Assembly: GCF_001039355.2 (NCBI RefSeq)
Contig: NW_019775997.1
Coordinates: 92,453-142,957, forward strand
DNA from: Lingula anatina
Lineage: Eukaryota > Brachiopoda > Lingulata > Lingulida > Lingulidae
Direction of reading: 5' to 3'
DNA length: 50,505 nt
Shown here: positions 1-11,175 of the stretch, in pieces
Layout of the letters: every line of letters starts with the position of its first letter
Position numbering within the stretch: the stretch's first letter is position 1
The notes under the pieces: generated by a model
The model's database searches: none
What the model was told of the DNA's origin: nothing
What the model saw: the letters and a program-made list of their open reading frames with translations, nothing else
Translations under genes and position numbers: made by a program

Positions 1-171
1 TGTGACCTTGAAATTGACCTTTGACCTACTTTTTATCATGAACTGAACTCTGCTAATTTCTTTCTCTCTTAACTTCAAACTTGACAGAGATAGGTCCATA
101 GTTACTCTTGAACTTGAATAGGAAGTCATATACTGGCAATTTACTGTGGCCTTGAAATTGACCCTTGACCT
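1..171. repeat. Two spaced copies of a TGACCT-rich repeat
   Basis: The segment at 3-27 (TGACCT, 6 bases, TGACCT, 1 base, TGACCT) recurs in slightly altered form at 147-171. On the minus strand positions 15-27 read AGGTCAAAGGTCA, a perfect direct repeat of the nuclear-receptor half site with one-base spacing (DR1). The surrounding bases also match, so this is probably a dispersed or tandem repeat rather than a dedicated enhancer; the left edge is cut by the window. Confidence 0.45.
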
Positions 172-254
172 ACCTTACGAAGAACTTAAATTTGATTGTA
201 CCCTATATTTTTTTTGCAATAGTTTTAAAATTCTTGTTGATTGCATTTTTACAG

Positions 255-377
255 CTTGTCAAGCACAAAACTGGTGGCTGTGTCCCTTATTTTGTGTATG
301 TGGGGGTCTATACGAATGCGCTTGCTCCAGCTGGTGGTACAATATTTGGAGGCGGTATCGCCTCTCTGATCCTCTAG
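255..377 (+). CDS. Possible 3' terminal coding exon of an unidentified gene
   Basis: A T-rich tract ending in ACAG (251-254) is followed by 123 bases that stay open and stop at TAG 375-377. The 40 residues start LVKHKTGGCVPYFVYVG and are rich in Gly and hydrophobic residues (GGTIFGGGIASLIL at the end), as expected for the C-terminus of a membrane protein. An AATAAA at 541-546 would serve as polyadenylation signal. I do not recognise the family and no upstream exon is visible, so the call rests on the acceptor, the open frame and the poly(A) signal only. Chance remains a serious alternative at this length. Confidence 0.3.
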   Translation, partial: LVKHKTGGCVPYFVYVGVYTNALAPAGGTIFGGGIASLIL

Positions 378-540
378 TTACTTTATTTACTTTAACTATA
401 ATTTTGTACATTGTTGTATAAGTGTAGACTAGTGGCTCAGGCCCTGTTCACAGCAACTTCTATAAAAACCATTCTTAGTAACAATCCCAGGAAGTAGACA
501 CTTGAAGCCCCCCCCCCCTTCTTCTCCTGCCTGCAATAGA

Positions 541-546
541 AATAAA
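541..546 (+). other. AATAAA polyadenylation signal candidate
   Basis: AATAAA lies about 160 bases after the TAG of the putative terminal exon at 255-377. It is meaningful only if that exon is real. Confidence 0.3.
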
Positions 547-559
547 CATCCTTTATAGT

Positions 560-1640
560 CCTCAGGGGAGGTACTCACACCCAATACTGGACTGGACTGG
601 ACCCCATTGGGGGTAGGGGGGTAGGAGCGGATACAACATATTTTGTGATCACTATTTTTTATTGGTAAGATGATGTAGATGTTTGCTTTGAAAAATGTGA
701 AAGGTTAAATCATGATATGAGTTGTCAAGTAGCTGTGAGAGGTATTATGGTGCCTGGATGATAATTTGTATTGTAAAGCAATCTTACACACATCTAAATG
801 AGGATTTACGTAATGGAAAAAAAAATTAAAGACATCTGTGCACACTGTCATTTATTTACTAGTACTGTGGCTGAAAAAGAGATGTCATTGTATTATGTCA
901 TGCAAGGGTTTGAACTGTAAATTGTGAAAAACTGGATGGTTTCTGCAACATGGTTTTTCACCTGTTAGGCGTGGCACGAAGAGTCAAATTTCCATACATC
1001 ATGAGATAAAATTTTTTGTTTCTTTAAAAATGTTCTACTTTTTCACCAGTGTTGGGTGGATTTGGAAGTGATTGAGTTATAATTGAAAGATATTGGCTGC
1101 CACAAAATTGCTGCTTCTTGATAGAAGATTTGACACAGTGAGACAGTTGTTATAACAAAAGAAAAAAATTAAGAAGATGGACAAAAGAAAGCTGGAAAAT
1201 GAGTGGCATCATTGACCCAGTGCTGATACTATTAGATGTCATTATATTTACTCAGTGTATTTATCACAAGGTATCTTTCAATTACATTTACAGGCTCTAT
1301 CTTCTCTGTAAATGTATCCTTACTCACTAAATATAGTGTAATTGAGATTCTATGAAACTCTCTGTAATTACTTGATCATGTCAGTGACACAGGAGGATAG
1401 ACTTAATAGGGGCAAGAGATCAGTAAAAGAAAATAAACAACTCTGCTTGCTTTCAGGATGGGTATCATTTTGAACAATAAATAATCAAAAGTTGACAGTG
1501 AAAGAAAAAGAAAATGGTTCAAACATGTTTATCTTAGATGATAAATGTCATGAAGGTTACAGTAAGTGAAATATTGTTAAGTGCCTTCCCTAAATCACAG
1601 TGGTGGCATCATCTGAGAGAGGAGAGGAGAAATGTGTTCA
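560..1640. other. AT-rich stretch without recognisable gene
   Basis: No recognised coding exon, RNA gene or inverted-repeat element was found on either strand. All open frames are short and interrupted. Confidence 0.5.
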
Positions 1641-1650
1641 TTGCAGTAGA

Positions 1651-1760
1651 GCAGCCATTGCTGAGTGGTCGATGTCTCAAATGGTGCAGTTGAGATGGTA
1701 TTATTCACTTGCATGCGGATTCCAATTTTTCGTCAATAAAAATTTGGTTTGAATCTCCTT
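1651..1760 (+). repeat. Degenerate tRNA-like sequence, probable SINE relic
   Basis: The stretch begins GCAGCCATTGCTGAGTGGTC, which resembles the 5' end and A box of a tRNA-Leu/Ser-type gene. A B-box-like GGATTCCAAT follows about 65 bases later, and a second B-box-like GGTTTGAATCTCC sits at about 1745-1757. The acceptor stem and anticodon arm do not pair convincingly, so this is more likely the head of an old tRNA-derived SINE or a dead tRNA than a functional tRNA. Confidence 0.35.
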
Positions 1761-1764
1761 ACGC

Positions 1765-3605
1765 AATTCAGACCAGTGCTTTCATCTGTAGTTTTCAGTT
1801 TGATGTGGACAGAATTCAGAATAAACCATATCTTTTCAGAAACACAGGATGACCAATTTGCTGTTAATCAACAGAAAAAAAAATTGTTTTAAAAAAAAAT
1901 CATTATACTTTCTCTTACACAATGATTGACGACAGCAGTTGTTTTATTGTTACAACTTGTCTTACTGGTGCTAAAAATAACTGCATACTTCTATAACAAA
2001 TTGCAGTTAAGCTTTTGAACAGAAGAGGTCTTTGTGAAAGCTTTGTTTCTATGCCTGTTTTATCACAGCTGAGCTTCATTTATTTTTTTACCAGCTAAAT
2101 ATGGTTGTATCATTTCATCCTCCATTAAATATTGTGCTGCAGCTGTTTAATAAGGATGGGGAGGGGGTTCTCAAACTGTGAGCTTAAAAAGAATTTCATT
2201 CATTGAGCTGTAACTGTAAGGCTAAAATGATTATTTTAAGTTGTACTGGTTTTTCTGCCAAAAACCAAGTTGTTTAACATTAAGGCCTCAAAATGTGCAA
2301 TTACTAGTACCAAGTCACTGGAAGAGGCCATTAATTGGCTTGATGGAGTTGGTCTTGCATTGCAATGACACTTCAGGTGATTTTGTCTTATGTGTCCTAA
2401 ATTGCTATTTCCCTGGCTTATTAGATAGCGTAGTATATATCTATAGCATAGCTAAATATTGGTGATATTTAGATAGATGCATTAGTGATGCCTTTTGTTC
2501 TATACTTCAAAAACCAGTTAGGAGGGACCTGGCACAATTTTGGAGGGGAAAAAAAGAGACACGGAGAAAAAATCTTCTTAGCACCAGTGGACCATGTTAA
2601 ATGTGATGAGCTGCTTTCTCCCCCTGCTGTTTTATTAATATACATGAAGTGTGTTGTGGACAATGTGTGTGATTGTCAAGCCATATCAATGTTAAATTGT
2701 TCAGAAGTTGTCTCAGTACAGGGCACCTGCTGTTGCTGGACTGAAATGACTGCCAAAGATAAATACAACCTGGGCTCCCCTTTTCTTTATGATTCTTATT
2801 TGCATCAGCTACAGAATTTTTTTACAGAATATAGTTGATGGAGGATATTTTGTTCTGTTTTATGAATACTTTGGATTCACTTCCTACCATTGTGTTAATG
2901 AGCATGGATAATAATCCATTGTATCAATTACTCAGTGATTGTTATATTAATTTGAAACATTTTTACATGGAATTTTAATTGCATAATCTCATATCCAGAT
3001 AATTACTTGATTCATGATAAGTTATGAGCCATTATCATCATTAATCATAAAAAATGAAAGGAAATGATAAATATAGTAGGATGTTCATGGAAATGTTAAC
3101 TCATTTGACATTTGGTACGTTATATGAAAAAAAAAAAACTTTTTTCCACCCCATCTATTCATGAGCGCTCCAGGCAGCTGCATGATCCATCTTAAGCTTG
3201 ATTTCTCTGTTGAAGGTCATTACGCACCGATTAACTTAATAGCGTCCTTGGCACCTCTGACCACACTAATGACCATTTGACCACAGGCTATGATGTGGTT
3301 GTTTAATGGACATAAAATGACCAACTGGTGATCATTGGCAGAGAGATGGAATGAAAATGTAGTCAACTATGATGTAATACAAGGCAGTTGGTTTTTTATG
3401 AGCCTGTTTGACCAGCTGCTGAGGGAGCTGCCAGAGGCCCTTGTGGAAGTTATGTCACAGGGTCAGGGCCTTCAGGATGTTGATGGACTCCACAGGGGGA
3501 TTACAGATTTTTTCGTTCTTTTTTTTTTCTTTTTGGCATCGTTGATGTTTCAAGGCCATGCTGTGTGTTTGATGTCAGTCACCATGTCTGCTGGTGATGG
3601 AGTCT
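1765..3605. other. Stretch without recognisable gene
   Basis: It contains open frames of 74 to 117 codons (for example 2485-2838 plus and 3335-3625 plus), but none resembles a known family or has a convincing splice or start context. The 3335-3625 frame runs into the MITE that starts at 3610. Treated as intergenic or intronic. Confidence 0.5.
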
Positions 3606-3609
3606 CTAA

Positions 3610-3824
3610 CACCCCATTTCCATAGATTAGATCGACCTACTTTAGATCGACCTAACTCCCTGGGGGTTCACGCTAAATAGCTGTCAGCCGGGCGGACACG
3701 AAAGTTAATTACCCTCTTACAGCTTGTAGTAGGCGGGACGGACATTTAAGTCGGATTATCTGAAAGTAATCCAGTGAGACTCCCCGCGTGGATAGATCGA
3801 TCTAAAATCTATGGGAATAGAGCC
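3610..3824. mobile_element. MITE A, Harbinger-like, 215 bp
   Basis: The ends form an imperfect inverted repeat: the left end contains CCATAGATTAGATCGA and the reverse complement of the right end contains CCATAGATTTTAGATCGA. The right terminus read inward is GGCTCTATTC, similar to the neighbouring elements B to E. The right flank is TTA (3825-3827) and the left flank is TAA (3607-3609), consistent with a TWA target site. No coding capacity, so non-autonomous. Confidence 0.6.
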
Positions 3825-3827
3825 TTA

Positions 3828-4064
3828 GGCTCCATTCGGAATGGATGATCTGAGTACTTACTGATCTGCTGACTAAATATGGCTGAACACACTTCAAAAG
3901 CATTGCTGCTAATCCCTGACTCCACACATATATTTAAACAGATTAAATCTCTGCTCTGAGCTTTAATTGCTAGGCCCCTGCAATGACGTCGCTTTTGAAC
4001 TATGGTCGGCCATATTTATTCGACGGATCAGTAAGTACTCAGATCATTCATTCTGAATGGGGCC
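3828..4064. mobile_element. MITE B, Harbinger-like, 237 bp with ~60-bp terminal inverted repeats
   Basis: The left end GGCTCCATTCGGAATGGATG mirrors the right end, which reads GGCCCCATTCAGAATGAATG in reverse complement. The pairing continues for about 60 bases through GATCTGAGTACTTACTGATC. It is flanked by TTA on both sides (3825-3827 and 4065-4067), the 3-bp target duplication typical of PIF/Harbinger transposons. No ORF. The first duplication boundary falls inside this element at 3944. Confidence 0.75.
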
Positions 4065-4067
4065 TTA

Positions 4068-4255
4068 AATGCTGTTCACAACCATTTTGATCTGTGGACT
4101 AACTGACCTGTAGCCCAAATATGGTTGATTTACTTGAAAGCTTGTCCTGTAATCCCTGGGGCAAACCGATTGTGGATTACATGGAAAGCTTTCAAGGGGC
4201 AGCCATATTTGATCTGCGGATAAGTTAGCATACCAATTTGGTTGTGAACAAAGCC
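4068..4255. mobile_element. MITE C, Harbinger-like, 188 bp
   Basis: The left end carries TGTTCACAACCA and the right end its complement TGGTTGTGAACA, with further pairing around GATCTGTGGACTAACT and AGTTATCCGCAGATC. The flanks are TTA at 4065-4067 (shared with MITE B) and TTA at 4256-4258. The element at 50097-50304 belongs to the same family, with the same end motif and the same internal AGATCAAATATG. Confidence 0.7.
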
Positions 4256-5724
4256 TTAAAATCAAATCACTTGTCAAATCCTAAATGGTTTGTGTCATTG
4301 CTCTTGGTTTCTTGGAAAAAATTAGCAGGTCTTAGAAGGATTAGAAATATTGCGAAAGAGAAAGAAACAATAAAAGTCTTAGCTCCTGCCATCTTTGTCA
4401 ACTCCTTGCATAGATGCCTTGATGTTATTGCAATAGAAATAGATTTAAATATATATGCTAAGTCATATTTTATTAATCTATTCAGATGAAATACTGACAA
4501 ACGTAGTCTGCCTGATGCTCCGTTGCTGTTGTCACCATATTGACAATGCATTTCCACAGTTCTGTGAAATCAAAATGTGTGAATACAGTATCTAAATTTT
4601 TAGCATGTTTTAGTGTTGTGTGTGAGATATGCTTTGTAATAAATAACTGAAATCTGCTCGTTTTACACTCCTGGAGTCCCTATTACATAATTAGCTCCGT
4701 TTCCAGGAAATAATTTATCCAGGCACTTTAGGCCCACATAACAGTTGCAGTGCTAGAGCCCAGATATCAATAAAAAGGCAGTAATTGTCATAGCAGTTCT
4801 AGAATGATGACAACAGAGAAGTTAATTTGCCTTATTTTGTATGTGCAAGCTTTTTATGTGTATTAATTTGCAGTGAAAGCCAAGCAGTTGCCAAAGACCT
4901 TTTAGAAATAGAATTGCAGCACTGAAACTCATTGGCGTAATGATAGAAAATTTTAGAACATCATTTAATCCAGTTAATTTCATAATAGTAGTTTTTACAC
5001 AAATAAAATTCACAGAATTCGCACATGCTTTTCTTTTTCCTTTGTCATAGTTTGGAAGTCTTACAGTTTGAAGTGTCACATATGAAATATTTCAGCCTCA
5101 GCCATCACCCTTTAGCCACAGCCTGACACCTGAACAGGTGCTTACGGAGCCCAGTTGTGGCACTTACGGAGCTCATTTGTGGTGCACCCCAGAAGTCTGC
5201 TGCTGACTAAAACCACTGTGGATAAGTTGTATTTTAAGCAGAGGTTAACAGCTCGGCTGAAATTGGGTACTTGTTAATGTTGAAACAAGTGTTTTATAGC
5301 TGCGGGATATTAAATGGAAGCTGAAGAAAGTGTTATGTCAATATGGCGAATGGTTTAGATTGCTACACAGATGTTTGGGGCGAATGTCCTGAACTGGCTC
5401 CCTTCTTGCCTACTCGTGCTTGAATTTTTATGGTTGTTTTAGAGGAGCAGAAATATTGTTGTTCCCTGGCAGTGAGATGAGATTGACTGAAATGGCAGAA
5501 CTCTTACAAGCTTTAATTTGAATCGGTGAAGAACTGCAAGTCACAACCTGCGATATCATACAACATGCACATTTTTTATTAAAATGTCAAAGTTGAGCCA
5601 CTGTGCCTTCTTGAATTCTTGTCTCAGTTTTATCTTTATATTCATCAGCTAAATTGAATGGGAAGGTATAATGACATATATGCAGGCTGGAAAATAAGAG
5701 CTAGAAAAAATGTTGAAAGATGTA

Positions 5725-5757
5725 CACACTCTCTCTCTCTCTCTCACACACACACAG

Positions 5758-5803
<46 letters not shown>
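5725..5803. repeat. (TC)n(AC)n microsatellite
   Basis: A compound CT then CA dinucleotide tract. The equivalent tract in the second copy (9325-9411) has different length and interruptions. Confidence 0.95.
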
Positions 5804-6783
5804 CACTGTGCAACCATGTAATAAAACTTGCCAGATGTCGCATCACTCATTGCTTGGTACAACAGGACCATTAGCATTTTAAACTGGTACCCTAGATGTA
5901 TTTTATTGAGTGCACATACACTGAACATGTACATCCATTAATTCAATGCCCCTGAATGTATAAATTATCACTGAAGTACTTAAAAGGCAGCCAGGCACGG
6001 TTAGTTGTATACAGTATGGTGTAGAAGTGGCCTGGCCTGACATAACCTCGGTCTGACCCATGGCTGGCAGTGCTGGCGATTCCTATTAGATAATGTGGTG
6101 TTAAGGACCGGATATACAGTAGCTATAGAGACCATTGAGTGGAGAGAAGGTAGTGGATGGGTCAGAGACGTCCACGCACTCTGAGGAACTATGGTGGACC
6201 TGCTGCTGTCGCAGACATTGTGCACTATGGAAGAACATAATTTAAATGTTACTAGGGGAAGTGGCAGGGGTGAGTTTTTAGGCTAGGTATATTATTTTTT
6301 TATGATTATCTTTTTTTTTTTTTTTTTTCATGTGTGTTCTTCAGAATGAGTTTATTTATTTAAGTTCTGTTTGGTGGTAAAGCAGTCATTTCAGGGGAAA
6401 AACTTTGTGGTTGGTTTTTACATGATTTGCCAACAAAACTAAAGGTAAAGGTTTTGATATGTCAAAAAGAGATTTTTCAGTTATTATTTTGGCTGATTTT
6501 GGTCTTGCCACAGATAATGCATCTCTTTAAATGCAGTTAATTAAGTGACATTGCAGTGTCTTAGTGTATTGTTATCCACATGATTAATTCACTGATTTTT
6601 TTTTCCATATCGTCTTTTTTCTTTCATTGATTACACTGCATCATATATGTACAGTGTAGCTGAAGGTGATACCTTTGTGCCAGCCAGATTATGTGCTCCT
6701 CTTCTCCAAGAATGTTTCTTGTGGCTATATCATTGCACAGTAGCTTGTAATCGGTAGCACGCAGAGTCATGCACCGCCTCCAA

Positions 6784-6997
6784 TACATGTGCTGCCTGGC
6801 TTCTGCCACACAGAGATTAATGTTATGTTCATACCAGGTCTAACTTGGACCAGATACAGTGTGCTGCCTGGCTTCTGCTGCATACTGATTAATGTTATGT
6901 TCACACCAGTTCTAACTTGGACCAGGTACATGTGCTGCCAGGCTCCTGCTGTATAGAGATTAATGTCACGGTCACACATAGTTTAACTTAAACCAGA
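6784..6997. repeat. Minisatellite, three units of 71-72 bp
   Basis: Units start at 6784, 6855 and 6927, each opening with TACA(T/G)GTGCTGCC and containing TAATGTTATGTTCA or a close variant and CTAACTTGGACCAG or a close variant. A fourth partial unit starts at 6998. The duplicate segment carries four units. Confidence 0.9.
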
Positions 6998-7589
6998 TAC
7001 TGGATCCTGAGTGCATTTCTTACCACATTATTCTATTACTAGTACAATTATTACATGATTTTGATCCAGAATTATTACATGATTGTGATCCAGATCCTTA
7101 AGCCTGATGTGATATTATATAGTTTCATTGTTTTGGTGCTAGTTAGTCAGAGTGTGAATTACCGAGTCATGGACCTGCAGTCATAATTAACTACTCAGCT
7201 AATCTGTGCTATGTCTGCTGTTATTTGACAGAAGACGGGTTTCTCCTCCTTACAGTGCCTCATCTTGCCTCTGGTCTCCTAGTAACAGAAGGTGTCGTCA
7301 CTAGTCTTCGTTTCATTTCCATTTCATTTCTTTACATTGCAACCAGAGTGTTTTATGGACCATGAATATTGTGGCGGAATAGCTGAAGGTATGTTACTAG
7401 TGGGATTCAAAGTAGAGACAGTCTCTGCAGTCTTTAGATGGTTGAAGAGCAAGATATTTTTGCTGCAAAAAATGGGGATAATTAGTGTGTAGGTTTTTTA
7501 TTATGGAAAGAAAGCAGTTATGTTTAGTTAAGGTTATTTTAAGACACATGTAGATCAGCTGTTTGAATTCCTTTGGTTAACATTTTGAN

Positions 7590-7710
7590 TAAATCTCTGC
7601 TCTGAGCTTTAATTGCTAGGCCCCTGCAGTGACGTCGCTTTTAAACTATGGTCGGCCATATTTAGTCAACGGATCAGTAAGTACTCAGATCATTCATTCT
7701 GAATGGGGCC
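7590..7710. mobile_element. Right part of MITE B, second copy
   Basis: Matches 3944-4064. It is truncated at the N because the contig begins inside the element. TTA follows at 7711-7713. Confidence 0.7.
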
Positions 7711-7713
7711 TTA

Positions 7714-7901
7714 AATGCTGTTCACAACCAGTTTGATCTGTGGACTAACTGACCTGTAGCCCAAATATGGTTGATTTACTTGAAAGCTTGTCCTGTAATC
7801 CCTGGGACAAACCCATCGTGGATTACGTGGAAAGCTTTCAAGGGGCGGCCATATTTGATCTGCGGATAAGTTAGCAGACCAATTTGGCTGTGAACAAAGC
7901 C
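7714..7901. mobile_element. MITE C, second copy
   Basis: Near-identical to 4068-4255, with a few substitutions including one in the right terminal repeat (GGCTGTGAACA instead of GGTTGTGAACA). Confidence 0.7.
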
Positions 7902-9324
7902 TAAAAAGCAAATCACTTGTCAAATCCTAAATGGTATGTGTTATTGCTCTTGGTTTCTTGGAAAAAATTAGCAGGTCTTAGAAGGATTAGAAATATTGCC
8001 AAAGAGAAAGAAACAATAAAAGTCTTAGCTCCTGCCATCTTTGTCAACTCCTTGCATAGATGCCTTGATGTTATTGCAATAGAAATAGATTTAAATATAT
8101 ATGCTAAGTCATATTTTATTAATCTATTTAGATGAAATACTGACAAACGTAGTCTGCCTGATGCTCCGTTGCTGTTGTCACCATATTGACAATGCATTTC
8201 CACAGTTCTGTGATATCAAAATGTGTGAATACAGAATCTAAATTTTTAGCATGTTTTAGTGTTGTGTGTGAGATATGCTTTGTAATAAATAACTGAAATC
8301 TGCTCGTTTTTCACTCCTGGAGTCCCTATTACATAATTAGCTCCGTTTCCAGGAAATAATTTATCCAGGCACTTTAGGCCCACATAACAGTTGCAGTGCT
8401 AGAGCCCAGATATCAATAAAAAGGCAGTAATTGTCATAGCAGTTCTAGAATGATGACAACAGAGAAGTTAATTTGCCTTATTTTGTATGTGCAAGCTTTT
8501 TATGTGTATTAATTTGCAGTGAAAGCCAAGCAGTTGCCAAAGACCTTTTAGAAATAGAATTGCAGCACTGAAACTCATTGGCGTAATGATAGAAAATTTT
8601 AGAACGTTATTTAATCCAGTTAATTTCTTTTTCTCGGCCCTGTCATAGTTTGGAAGTCTTTCAGTTTGAAGTGTAACATATGAAATATTTCAGCCTCAGC
8701 CATCACCCTCTAGCCACAGCCTGACACCTGAGCTGAACAGGTGCTTACGGAGCCCAGTTGTGGCACTTACGGAGCTCATTTGTGGTGCACCCCAGAAGTC
8801 TGCTGCTGACTAAAACCACTGTGGATAAGTTGTATTTTAAGCAGAAGCTCGGCTGAAATTGGGTACTTGTTAATGTTGAAACAAGTGTTTTATAGCTGCG
8901 GGATATTAAATGGAAGCTGAAGAAAGTGTTATGTCAATATGGCGAATGGTTTAGATTGCTACACAGATGTTTGGGGCGAATGTCCTGAACTGGCTCCCTT
9001 CTTGCCTACTCGTGCTTGAATTTTTATGGTTGTTTTAGAGGAGCAGAAATATTGTTGTTCCCTGGCAGTGAGGATGAGATTGACTGAAATGGCAGAACTC
9101 TTACAAGCTTTAATTTGAATCGGTGAAGAACTGCAAGTCACAACCTGCGATATCATACAACATGCACATTTTTTATTAAAATGTCAAAGTTGAGCCACTG
9201 TGCCTTCTTGAATTCTTGTCTCAGTTTAATCTTTATATTTATCAGCTAAATTGAATGGGAAGGTATAATGACATATATGCAGGCTGGAAAATAAGAGCTA
9301 GAAAAAATGTTGAAAGATGTACAC

Positions 9325-9349
9325 ACTCTCTCTCTCTCTCACACACACA

Positions 9350-9392
<43 letters not shown>

Positions 9393-9411
9393 ACACACGC
9401 ACACACACATT
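9325..9411. repeat. (TC)n(AC)n microsatellite, second copy
   Basis: Counterpart of 5725-5803 with a CACACAGAGACACACG interruption. Confidence 0.95.
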
Positions 9412-10394
9412 ACTGTGCAACCATGTAATAAAACTTGCCAGATGTCGCATCACTCATTGCTTGGTACAACAGGACCATTAGCAGCATTTTAAACTGGTAC
9501 CCTAGATGTATTTTATTGAGTGCACATACACTGAACATGTACATCCATTAATTCAATGCCCCTGAATGTATAAATTATCACTGAAGTACTTAAAAGGCAG
9601 CCAGGCACGGTTAGTTGTATACAGTATGGTGTAGAAGTGGCCTGGCCTGACATAACCTCGGCCTGACCCATGGCTGGCAGTGCTGGCGATTCCTATTAGA
9701 TAATGTGGTGTTAAGGACCGGATATACAGTAGCTATAGAGACCATTGAGTGGAGAGAAGGTAGTGGATGGGTCAGAGACGTCCACGCACTCTGAGGAACT
9801 ATGGTGGACCTGCTACTGTCGCAGACATTGTGCACTATGGAAGAACATAATTTAAATGTTACTAGGGGAAGTGGCAGGGGTGAGTTTTTAGGCTAGGTAT
9901 ATTATTTTTTTATGATTATCTTTTTTTTTTTTTTTTTTTCATGTGTGTTCTTCAAAATGAGTTTATTTATTTAAGTTCTGTTTGGTGGTAAAGCAGCCAT
10001 TTCAGGGGAAAAACTTTGCGGTTGGTTTTACATGATTTGCCAACAAAACTGAAGGTAAAGGTTTTGATATGTCAAAAAGAGATTTTTCAGTTATTATTTT
10101 GGCTGATTTTGGTCTTGCCACAGATAATGCATCTCTTTAAATGCAGTTAATTAAGTGACATTGCAGTGTCTTAGTGTATTGTTATCCACATGAACAATTC
10201 ACTGATTTTTTTTTTTCATATCGTCTTTTTTCTTTCATTGATTACACTGCATCATATATGTACAGTGTAGCTGAAGGTGATACCTTTGTGCCAGCCAGAT
10301 TATGTGCTCCTCTTCTCCAAGAATGTTTCTTGTGGCTATATCATTGCACAGTAGCTTGTAATCGGTAGCACACAGAGTCATGCACCACCTCCAA

Positions 10395-10680
10395 TACATG
10401 TGCTGCCTGGCTTCTGCCCCACAGAGATTAATGTTATGTTCATACCAGGTCTAACTTGGACCAGATACAGTGTGCTGCCTGACTTCTGCTGCATACTGAT
10501 TAATGTTATGTTCACACCAGGTCTAACTTGGACCAGATACATGTGCTGCCTGGCTCCTGTTGCATAGAGATATGTGTCAAGTTCACACCAGTTCTAACTT
10601 GGACCAGATACATGGGTTGCCTGGCTCCTGTTGCATAGAGATTAATGTTTATCTTCACACGTGGTCTAACTTAAACCAGA
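10395..10680. repeat. Minisatellite, four units of 71-72 bp
   Basis: Units start at 10395, 10466, 10538 and 10609. Same unit as 6784-6997 but one copy more, so the array length differs between the two copies of the duplicated segment. Confidence 0.9.
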
Positions 10681-10837
10681 TACTGGATTTGAGTCCATTT
10701 CTACTGCATTCTACTATGTTATTACATGGTTTTGATCCAGATCCTTAAGCCTGATGTGATATTATATAGTTTCATTGTTTTGGTGCTAGTTAGTCAGAGT
10801 GTGAATTACCGAGTCATGGACCTGCAGTCATAATTAA

Positions 10838-11175
10838 AGGGATAATAACTCTTTGTTTCAGCCAAAAAATGATTTTCCTGGAGTAAACAACAATTTTCCC
10901 ATACTTACCAATGGTTAATGAATCCATTTTTACATTCAAAGTTAGTCCCTGGTTTTTTTCTAAAAAGTTTGGTTTTTTGTTAAAATCTCTTAAGAGATTT
11001 TAACAGAGTATAGCTATCAGAGGAGGTCACGTGGTCTAAAGACAAGCTCAGATATCAGAAAAAAATAGCTATAATTGCTGTTTTTATGGTAAAACAGAAT
11101 ATATTATATTTCTATGAGTTATTCACTATGTTTTTAATGGGAAATATAGATCTCATACGAAGAGTTATTATCCCT
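10838..11175. mobile_element. TTAA-flanked MITE, 338 bp, piggyBac-like
   Basis: The termini are a perfect 16-bp inverted repeat: AGGGATAATAACTCTT at the left and AAGAGTTATTATCCCT at the right. The element is flanked on both sides by TTAA (10834-10837 and 11176-11179). The other copy of the duplicated segment has the uninterrupted site CATAATTAACTACTC at about 7181-7195, with a single TTAA and no element, so this is a filled site facing an empty site. A TTAA target duplication is typical of piggyBac-type transposition. There is no ORF, so the element is non-autonomous. A decayed relative lies at about 42720-43050. Confidence 0.88.

Larger units (their letters stand above)
3944..7588. repeat. 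Duplicated segment 1, first copy
   Basis: This 3.6-kb stretch is repeated almost base for base at 7590-11579. The copies differ by scattered substitutions, microsatellite length, one minisatellite unit and one transposon. The first copy ends at GGTTAACATTTTGA, immediately followed by a single N at 7589, and the second copy starts directly after the N. A single-N junction with both copies running to contig-like ends suggests two overlapping allelic contigs placed in tandem, not a true genomic duplication. Confidence 0.85.

Noticed and set aside
2485-2838. 117-codon plus-strand frame
   Set aside because: No recognisable domain, no splice or promoter context and unusual composition; consistent with chance in a long non-coding stretch.
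4267-4557. 96-codon minus-strand frame, present again at 7913-8203
   Set aside because: Repeated only because the segment is duplicated. The few differences between copies are mostly amino-acid changing, which argues against coding.
5649-5882. Open frames across the CA/CT microsatellite, also at 9307-9492
   Set aside because: They encode only dinucleotide-repeat peptides (Thr-His or Cys-Val) with no flanking protein.
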